From NCBI RefSeq assembly GCF_001435755.1, contig NZ_AZFI01000006.1, positions 1-33,608 of the forward strand: a stretch of 33,608 bases of DNA, given 5' to 3'. Below the pieces are notes generated by a model, which had not been told where the DNA came from, searched no databases, and saw nothing but the letters and a program-made list of their open reading frames with translations. How positions within the stretch are numbered: the stretch's first letter is position 1; each line of letters starts with the position of its first letter. This DNA is from Ligilactobacillus acidipiscis DSM 15836 (lineage in GTDB: Bacteria; Bacillota; Bacilli; Lactobacillales; Lactobacillaceae). This document shows, piece after piece, positions 28,212-33,608 of this stretch. A program made the position numbers and the translations under genes.

Positions 28212-28264
28212 AAAAAGTCTTCATCTATTCGGCACATACTGCCATTGATAGATGAAGACTTTTT
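28212..28264. terminator. Bidirectional terminator between the 153-residue gene and rqcH
   Basis: A 17-pair perfect stem (28212-28228 with 28248-28264) flanks an inner GGCA/TGCC stem. It begins with five A and ends with five T, so it can end transcription from both sides. It starts at the base after the upstream stop codon. Confidence 0.93.
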
Positions 28265-28283
28265 GTAAGTTACACTCTGTTAT

Positions 28284-29984
28284 TTATTTCAATTTTTCTA
28301 TTTCTTCTTTTTCAGGAGTGACATATATAGTTTTTTGACCTTCATAAATGACAAAGCCAGGTTTTGCTCCGTTAGGTTTACGGATATTCTTTACTGGAAC
28401 ATAGTCAACCGCTACGTTAGACGAGGATCTGCCTTTAGAAAAGTAGGCTGCAATTTGTGCTGCTTGAGTAAGTGTTTCATCGCTTGGTGAACTACTATGC
28501 ACAATAACGTGTGAACCAGGAATATTCTTAACGTGAAGCCAAAAATCGCTATTTTTTGCGATTTTCATGGTCAAATGATCATTTTGTTTGTTGTTTTTAC
28601 CAACAGAAATTCTAGTTCCATCGTTACTGGTAAATTCAGCTGGCTTGCTCAAACTTTTGCGTCTCTTGTTTTTTGCCGCCGGGCTATTTTTTTGCGATTT
28701 CAAATAACCTTGTTCCTGTAACTCGACTTTGATCTCTGGAAGGTCGCTTGGATCTGCCAGTTCAATAGTGCTAGCCAGTGATTCAAGATAATTGATTTCT
28801 GACTTTGTGTGCCGAATCTGTTCACCTAAATATTTCACAGCATTTTTGAGCTTCTGATAACGTTTAAAATACTTCTGTGCATTTTGTGAAGGGCTCAGTT
28901 GATTTGACAAATTGATTTTTTCAGGTTGCTCATTATTGTAGTAGTTAGGCAACGTGACGGAGGTCATTCCTCTCTTGACCTTATATAAATAAGTGGTCAG
29001 CAGTTCACCTTTGATACGGTAAAAATCAGCATTTTCTGTTGCTTTAAGCTCTTTTTCTTGCTTTTTTAACTTTCTTTCATTTTTACGCAGATTATTTTTG
29101 ACAACTTTGATCAGATCAGCACCTTGTTGCTTGACTCGGTCGTGTTGGGCTTTTTCTTGGTAAAATTTATCCAATAACTCACTTAAAGTTTCCCAGGTTG
29201 ATTGAACTTCCATTTGACCAGAGAAAAAGCTGAAATCAATTTTATCGTTATGTGTGATAATAACTGGAGTAGGACTTTCAGTTTTTTCGAGGAAAGATTT
29301 GTATGCCTCGTTGACAGTTTTATACTCGGCTGAATGTAATGTATCGGCTAAGAGTAAGCCTGACAATTTTGAGAACCCTTGATAAGCTTTCATTAATTCG
29401 GAAGCTAGAACATCTCTATTGGGGAATTGCTTATTTAACTCTGAAAAGAAGTCCTGTTCAGAAAAAGGATCTGTTTTTTCTTGCTTTGGTGGAGTTCGAT
29501 AAGTCGAACCAGGCAGTAGAGTCCTATAACGATCTTGTTGTACCGGGACATGCTTGATCGCGTCTAAAACTTTATTTTCTTGAGAATCAATCAAAATCAC
29601 ATTACTGTGTCTTCCCATGATTTCGATACTTAACAGTAGAGTGATTTGATCTCCAAGTTCGTTTCTACGGGTAAAACTTAAATAGATAACACGATCAGTT
29701 TGTAATTGCCAAATATCCTGAATTTTTGCGCCATCAAGATATTTGCGCAACATCATGGTAAAGTTCGTAGGAGTTTGGGGGTTCTCATAAGGTATCTTTG
29801 TGATCTGTATCCGTGCATAATTAGGGTTTGCTGATAACAACAAAGGATAATTATGGCGGTTAGCCCTAATTGTTAAAATCACTTCATTGGAATAGGGCTG
29901 CGATATTTTTGCCACACGACCGCCAACTAGTGTATTTTTTAATTCATTAACCATCGCATGTGCGAATAAACCATCGAAAGCCAT
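28284..29984 (-). CDS. rqcH: Rqc2/RqcH-type ribosome quality control protein (NFACT, FbpA family)
   Basis: Binds the stalled 50S-peptidyl-tRNA complex and directs C-terminal alanine tailing for degradation; older annotation calls it fibronectin-binding protein FbpA. The 566-residue protein has the NFACT-N domain starting MAFDGLFAHAMVNEL, the conserved Asp97-Arg98 pair needed for tailing in B. subtilis RqcH (TDRVIYLSF), a helix-hairpin-helix region, a long charged coiled coil (about 270-430), and the NFACT-R domain with FWLHVKNIPGSHVIV near residue 480. An AGGAGTG site precedes the ATG. It is a single gene with its own promoter. Confidence 0.95.
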   Translation of the reverse strand: MAFDGLFAHAMVNELKNTLVGGRVAKISQPYSNEVILTIRANRHNYPLLLSANPNYARIQITKIPYENPQTPTNFTMMLRKYLDGAKIQDIWQLQTDRVIYLSFTRRNELGDQITLLLSIEIMGRHSNVILIDSQENKVLDAIKHVPVQQDRYRTLLPGSTYRTPPKQEKTDPFSEQDFFSELNKQFPNRDVLASELMKAYQGFSKLSGLLLADTLHSAEYKTVNEAYKSFLEKTESPTPVIITHNDKIDFSFFSGQMEVQSTWETLSELLDKFYQEKAQHDRVKQQGADLIKVVKNNLRKNERKLKKQEKELKATENADFYRIKGELLTTYLYKVKRGMTSVTLPNYYNNEQPEKINLSNQLSPSQNAQKYFKRYQKLKNAVKYLGEQIRHTKSEINYLESLASTIELADPSDLPEIKVELQEQGYLKSQKNSPAAKNKRRKSLSKPAEFTSNDGTRISVGKNNKQNDHLTMKIAKNSDFWLHVKNIPGSHVIVHSSSPSDETLTQAAQIAAYFSKGRSSSNVAVDYVPVKNIRKPNGAKPGFVIYEGQKTIYVTPEKEEIEKLK

Positions 29985-30020
29985 TATTGAACACTCCTTT
30001 TTATTGTTTACAGTAGTTAC

Positions 30021-30049
30021 ATTTTAACCTTTATTTATCTTTTGAGCAA
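30021..30049 (-). promoter_or_regulatory. Promoter of rqcH
   Basis: Minus strand TTGCTC (30044-30049), 17-base spacer, TAAAAT (30021-30026), with a predicted leader of about 30 bases. It is divergent from the MarR-type gene. Confidence 0.65.
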
Positions 30050-30120
30050 AAGCTATTTGTAGTTTTTCTTTCTGTAATATGTTAAATCCTATACTATACG
30101 AAACTTAAACTTGTTTGTTG

Positions 30121-30150
30121 TTGAGTTAAGTTGTAATATACAATTATAGT
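30121..30150 (+). promoter_or_regulatory. Promoter and operator-like palindrome of the MarR-type gene
   Basis: TTGAGT (30121-30126), 18-base spacer, TATAGT (30145-30150). The spacer holds TTGTA-ATA-TACAA (30131-30143), a perfect inverted repeat of the size and AT-rich type bound by MarR dimers. Binding there would block RNA polymerase, so autorepression is likely; this is inferred. Confidence 0.65.
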
Positions 30151-30171
30151 TCATTTTATGGAGGTGAAACA

Positions 30172-30600
30172 TTGAAAGCAAGTTTAGACGTCTTGTTAGA
30201 TGTTCAAAAAAATTATAAGCAGTTATTAAAAAAGATGACTCGCATACATACTTTGACAATTGCAGAATGGCAACTACTTCAAAATGTGTTGGACGGTAAT
30301 GATACTCAAACAGAACTTGTCAAAAAGACTAAATTAGATGTTTCGACCCTTAGTCGTCAGTTGAGCAAATTGGTTGAAAAGAATTTATTATCTATTAAAA
30401 AAATGGGTGAAAAGCCAATGGCTAGAAAAAAATATCTTTATCAAATAACTGATCAAGGTAGAACTGCTCTAAATGAGATGAATGCTGATTTTGAAAAAAT
30501 GAGTAGTGAATTATTTTCTCAGTGGACAAACGAGGAACAAAATTTACTAAAAATCTTGTTAAATCGTCTCAATACAAGTTTTGAAAGGATCGAAAGCTAG
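30172..30600 (+). CDS. MarR-family transcriptional regulator
   Basis: The 142-residue protein has the MarR dimer helices at both ends and a winged helix (about 30-100: TIAEWQLLQNVLDG, TQTELVKKTKLDVSTLSRQLSKLVEKNLL, KKYLYQITDQG). Start is TTG 30172 behind a GGAGGTGA site. The DegV-type gene lies 87 bases downstream on the same strand and may be its target along with its own promoter. The ligand is unknown. Confidence 0.92.
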   Translation: MKASLDVLLDVQKNYKQLLKKMTRIHTLTIAEWQLLQNVLDGNDTQTELVKKTKLDVSTLSRQLSKLVEKNLLSIKKMGEKPMARKKYLYQITDQGRTALNEMNADFEKMSSELFSQWTNEEQNLLKILLNRLNTSFERIES

Positions 30601-30687
30601 CTAAGATACCATGAGTATGTTACGATTAAAATCGCAATTATTTTTTAATTAATTTAAGTAAACAATGATCAAAGTAGGTGTAATTTT

Positions 30688-31554
30688 ATGAAAATAGCTG
30701 TTGTTACTGATAGTACGGCTTATCTTTCACCAAAACAAATAGAAAAATATAATATTCATGTGATCCCGATACCAGTTATAATTGACGGAAAAACATATCA
30801 GGAAGATGTCGACATCACAACCGATCAATTTTTTGAAAAGTTGAGGTCTTCAGAGTCTTTTCCAAGTACATCACAACCTCCGATCGGTGAGTTGGTAGAA
30901 ATGTACGAAAATCTTGGGGAACAGGGTTATGATACTGTGATCAGTATCCATTTAGCGGCAACAATTTCTGGTCTATATAATACTTTGAAGACAGTTGTTA
31001 CTCCACAAGTCAAAAATGTCAATGTTATTCCATTTGATTCGCAGATCACGGTTATGCTAATGGGAAATATGGTGGTCGAGGCTGCTCGAATGGCACAACG
31101 CGGCGAAACAAGTCAGCGGATCATTGATCGTTTAGAGCACTTAAGAAAAACAGTCGATGAATATTTTGTTGTCGATGATTTGCAAAATTTGGTTCGTGGC
31201 GGGCGTTTATCTAATGCATCTGCTTTTATTGGCAGCGTCTTAAAAATCAAGCCCATTCTAACTTTTGATGAGCAGTCAGATAAAATTGTAGCCTTTGATA
31301 AAGTTCGTTCTTCTAAACGAGCATTGAAGCGTGTTGAAAGTTTATTTGATGAGAAACTAAAAAATATCGACTATCCTGTAAGAATGATCATTATTCACGC
31401 CAACGATAAAGAAGCAGCTTTAAACTGGAAACAAAAACTAGCAAAACAATACCCTAATTATCCAATTGATATTAGTTATTTTGGACCGGTTATTGGGACT
31501 CATTTGGGGGAAAAGGCACTCGCTTTAGCATGGATGGAAGATATAGATCAGTAA
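30688..31554 (+). CDS. DegV-family fatty-acid-binding protein
   Basis: The 288-residue protein has the DegV two-domain layout: IAVVTDSTAYLSP at the start, STSQPPIGE, the fatty-acid-contacting serine region in AATISGLYNT, and the LVRGGRLSNASAFIGSVL segment. DegV/FakB proteins hold fatty acids for the FakA kinase, which phosphorylates them for phospholipid synthesis. Cells usually encode several DegV proteins and no fakA is in this window, so which lipid it serves is open. A TAGGTGTA site precedes the ATG; the TIM-barrel gene follows after 19 bases. Confidence 0.93.
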   Translation: MKIAVVTDSTAYLSPKQIEKYNIHVIPIPVIIDGKTYQEDVDITTDQFFEKLRSSESFPSTSQPPIGELVEMYENLGEQGYDTVISIHLAATISGLYNTLKTVVTPQVKNVNVIPFDSQITVMLMGNMVVEAARMAQRGETSQRIIDRLEHLRKTVDEYFVVDDLQNLVRGGRLSNASAFIGSVLKIKPILTFDEQSDKIVAFDKVRSSKRALKRVESLFDEKLKNIDYPVRMIIIHANDKEAALNWKQKLAKQYPNYPIDISYFGPVIGTHLGEKALALAWMEDIDQ

Positions 31555-31573
31555 AAGAGGTAATCTAGAATTT

Positions 31574-32383
31574 ATGATAGATTTAGGACTGAAAGCCAGC
31601 ACATCAGCTAGTCAAATTAAGGACCGCTTACAGTACCATCCGGATGTTTTTGAGTTTTTTACTGATGAAAATGATTTTACGACAGAAGGATTGAAACGCT
31701 TGGCATATGATATTGAATGGGTCAAAAGTGAAGCAACGGATAAGATCGTGTTTCATCACCCAATGAAATATCGTGGAACTGCAACTGAAATTATCGCGCC
31801 AGAACGTAGGTGCCCGAGTTTGTATGCTTTTGTTGAACAGTCAGCTTTAGATTTATTACAATTAGCGGATGATCACGAAGTCCAAGTCTTGATTCATGGC
31901 GCTTATGCCCGGCAAACACAGCATTTCATTGAGATGTATGCTTCTTTTGCGGAAGCTGAAGCGGCGGCTTTTGCCCGTCTAGACCATTTTCAAGAGCTGG
32001 GCGGTCGCCATGTTATGTTTGAAAACTCTATCTCACAACTTTTCGCTTATGGCTTACCAGCAGATGAAGAAAAAATTAAAGAGCATCATTATCGCTTGGC
32101 CTTTGATACGTCACACTGTTTCATTAAAGTAAAGGGTAATAATAATGCTTTGATGACTTCTCTCAATAATTTAAAAGATCAGATCGTTCATTATCATTTG
32201 GTAGATTCTTTAGGTCAAAAGCATGATAGTTTGCCTGTTGGACAAGGAAATATTAATTGGCAAGAAGTTGTTCCGTTACTGAATCCACAGGCCACTAATA
32301 TTTTTGAAATACAATTAGCAAATGAAGATGATGCTGCTGAACAGGTAGCAAGTTACCAGTATCTAAAGGAATTGGAATTTTAG
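31574..32383 (+). CDS. TIM-barrel sugar isomerase/endonuclease IV-like protein
   Basis: The 269-residue protein fits the xylose isomerase-like TIM-barrel superfamily, which includes sugar-phosphate isomerases/epimerases and endonuclease IV. Metal-ligand-like residues sit at strand ends in the usual order: Glu150 (HVMFENS), Asp178 and His181 (AFDTSHCF), His206/His208 (VHYHLVDS), His217 (KHDSLPVGQGNINW) and Glu245 (IFEIQL). The substrate cannot be told. It lies 19 bases after the DegV-type gene, so the two are probably cotranscribed. An AGAGGTAATC site precedes the ATG. Confidence 0.82.
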   Translation: MIDLGLKASTSASQIKDRLQYHPDVFEFFTDENDFTTEGLKRLAYDIEWVKSEATDKIVFHHPMKYRGTATEIIAPERRCPSLYAFVEQSALDLLQLADDHEVQVLIHGAYARQTQHFIEMYASFAEAEAAAFARLDHFQELGGRHVMFENSISQLFAYGLPADEEKIKEHHYRLAFDTSHCFIKVKGNNNALMTSLNNLKDQIVHYHLVDSLGQKHDSLPVGQGNINWQEVVPLLNPQATNIFEIQLANEDDAAEQVASYQYLKELEF

Positions 32384-32414
32384 TTAAATTTAAATTAAGA
32401 ACAATTTATCTGCT

Positions 32415-32461
32415 TTCACTTAACTCTTTTACTTGTCTATAATACTGTTATTGACAGTATT
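32415..32461 (+). promoter_or_regulatory. Promoter with perfect inverted repeat before the membrane-protein/lepB pair
   Basis: TTCACT (32415-32420), 17-base spacer, TATAAT (32438-32443). An 8-base perfect inverted repeat, AATACTGT and ACAGTATT with a 5-base centre (32441-32461), starts inside the -10 box and spans the predicted start of transcription. This is a typical place for a repressor site; no candidate regulator is adjacent. Confidence 0.65.
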
Positions 32462-32479
32462 TGAGAAGAAGGGAGCACT

Positions 32480-32908
32480 ATGATCAATCGAGTTCTCAAT
32501 GTTTGTACTGGAATCATCGGGGTCTTATACATCTTAGTAGATATTGTTTTTCACTTAACTGTTTGGGGCTTAATAAAGTTTAAGAGGATCTCGTACCCGC
32601 TAGCTTTCAGACTCGCCGATAACAAGAGCTTATTTTTCAGTATTATCTTGATTTTGACATTTATCATGTCCTTATTAAGTTTAATTGCATTGATCAGTAA
32701 TCTTATTTTATTTGTTCGGGCAGATTTCATCTTGAGAGTTGTTCTTACTACGAGTGGTTTCTTTTTGCCTTTTGTTCATGGGGAAGCTACCTTGAGCCTG
32801 TGCTTCGAGGTTTTCTTTATTAGCTTGTTTTTGATTTATTTATATAAAATAAGTCATCGTAAACAAGATATTTCTGATTCTGAGTTTGAGAATTACAAAC
32901 AAATGTAA
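32480..32908 (+). CDS. Uncharacterised four-helix membrane protein
   Basis: I do not recognise this protein. Its 142 residues hold about four hydrophobic helices (roughly 8-30, 50-78, 83-100 and 104-123), with a short basic loop (KFKRISYP) between the first two and a charged, polar C-terminal end (KISHRKQDISDSEFENYKQ). There is no signal peptidase site or known motif. An AAGGGAG site lies 4 bases before the ATG. Its TAA is 10 bases before the lepB start and abuts the lepB ribosome site, so the two share a transcript. A role linked to export or the envelope is only a guess from context. Confidence 0.75.
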   Translation: MINRVLNVCTGIIGVLYILVDIVFHLTVWGLIKFKRISYPLAFRLADNKSLFFSIILILTFIMSLLSLIALISNLILFVRADFILRVVLTTSGFFLPFVHGEATLSLCFEVFFISLFLIYLYKISHRKQDISDSEFENYKQM

Positions 32909-32918
32909 AAGGAGAAAT

Positions 32919-33515
32919 ATGAATACAATAAAATCAATTATGAGTTGGTTGGTGCCCATTTTGATCGGTCTATTGGCTGCAGCATTGATCAAGACTTTTT
33001 TATTTACTCCGGTAAAAGTTGATGGTTCATCAATGTATCCGAACTTGCAGTCAACTGAACACGTGATGTTGCTTAAACAAGCAGACATCAAGCGTGATTC
33101 AGTAGTCGTCTTTAATGCATATGGTGTAGATCACCAGAATCCGGAAATGACCAAGAAAATGATGTATGTCAAAAGGGTCATCGGTCTGCCTGGCGATAAG
33201 ATCGAATATAAAGACAATGGTGATTTATATGTTAACGGCAAATTTCAATCACAGAGTTATATCACCAAGGCACAGCAAAAACAAGGAACATTGCAGTTAG
33301 CAGACAGTTTAAACCCAGCAGCGGATGTGCACTTGGGAACAGGTCAGACATTTACAGTACCACAGGGAAAATATTTTATGCTGGGTGACAATCGACATGA
33401 ATCTAATGATAGCCGTTATTATGGTTTTGTTCCTAAAGATAAGATACTAGGAGTTGTTAAAGTTACTGTTTGGAATAACAAACGTAACGTAATAAATTCT
33501 TTTGCAACAAATTAA
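32919..33515 (+). CDS. lepB: Signal peptidase I
   Basis: Membrane-bound Ser/Lys protease that frees exported proteins from their signal peptides. The 198-residue protein has one N-terminal membrane helix (about 8-30), box B DGSSMYP with catalytic Ser38, the MMYVKRVIGLPGD box with catalytic Lys85, and the late GDNRHESNDSRYYGFV motif. Start ATG 32919 lies behind AAAAGGAG; an in-frame ATG at 32886 lies inside the preceding gene and is less likely. Cotranscribed with the membrane-protein gene before it; a terminator follows. Confidence 0.96.
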   Translation: MNTIKSIMSWLVPILIGLLAAALIKTFLFTPVKVDGSSMYPNLQSTEHVMLLKQADIKRDSVVVFNAYGVDHQNPEMTKKMMYVKRVIGLPGDKIEYKDNGDLYVNGKFQSQSYITKAQQKQGTLQLADSLNPAADVHLGTGQTFTVPQGKYFMLGDNRHESNDSRYYGFVPKDKILGVVKVTVWNNKRNVINSFATN

Positions 33516-33534
33516 AATATCAAGGTTCACTGAA

Positions 33535-33564
33535 GGTCTGGTAAAAAATTACCAGACTTTTTTT
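33535..33564 (+). terminator. Terminator of lepB
   Basis: A 9-pair perfect stem (33536-33544 with 33549-33557), a loop of four A, and seven T. The last 44 bases of the window after it show nothing. Confidence 0.92.
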
Positions 33565-33608
33565 ATAAAGAACAAAATTACCCCGATTTAAAATTGAAGT
33601 GCAACACT

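Noticed and set aside
30623-30634. CGATT-AA-AATCG palindrome after the MarR-type gene as a terminator or second operator
   Set aside because: The 2-base centre is too short for a hairpin, and it does not match the palindrome in the MarR promoter.

Overview
The window is AT-rich, and dense with genes that have Gram-positive Shine-Dalgarno sites and frequent TTG starts. Gene content and order point to the Bacillota, most likely Lactobacillaceae: recU-pbp1A opposite ypsA-gpsB-rnpB-rlmL, a PyrR-controlled pyr operon, an EbsA-like protein, Mn-type pyrophosphatase and RqcH. I cannot fix the genus from sequence alone. It reads as core chromosome. I see no insertion sequence, prophage, CRISPR array, tRNA or plasmid gene.

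Layout. Positions 41-2985 (minus) hold recU and a class A penicillin-binding protein. Positions 3042-8608 (plus) hold ypsA, gpsB, the class B RNase P RNA, an RlmL/YpsC-type 23S methyltransferase, a small EbsA-like membrane protein, formate-THF ligase and lspA. rluD overlaps lspA. Positions 9485-20789 are a pyrimidine operon, pyrR-pyrP-pyrB-pyrC-carA-carB-pyrD-pyrF-pyrE. It has a TTGACA-N17-TAGAAT promoter, two PyrR-type attenuators and a strong terminator after pyrE. It encodes all six steps to UMP plus uracil uptake, but no pyrK lies beside the class 1B-like pyrD. After a 530-base gap come a LysR-type regulator, Mn-dependent pyrophosphatase, a DeoR-type regulator, and a probable operon of a PatA-like aminotransferase, glutamate racemase, an acetyltransferase and a frameshifted YjjG-type HAD gene. 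A small uncharacterised protein then converges with rqcH on a shared bidirectional terminator. The last part holds a MarR regulator with an operator-like palindrome in its own promoter, a DegV protein, a TIM-barrel sugar-isomerase-like protein, a four-helix membrane protein of unknown function and signal peptidase I.

Working together: recU, PBP1A, GpsB and YpsA tie cell-wall synthesis to division and chromosome segregation; PatA and MurI feed peptidoglycan precursors; LspA and LepB process exported proteins; RlmL, RluD, RNase P and RqcH serve RNA maturation and ribosome rescue; the pyr operon and Fhs supply nucleotides and one-carbon units.

I found no convincing new multi-gene system. The best leads are the two uncharacterised proteins with their own well-formed control sites (27750-28211 and 32480-32908), the A7-tract frameshift in the HAD gene, Asp in place of the usual Glu in the CarA triad, and a strong codon-context bias that makes GATC very common.
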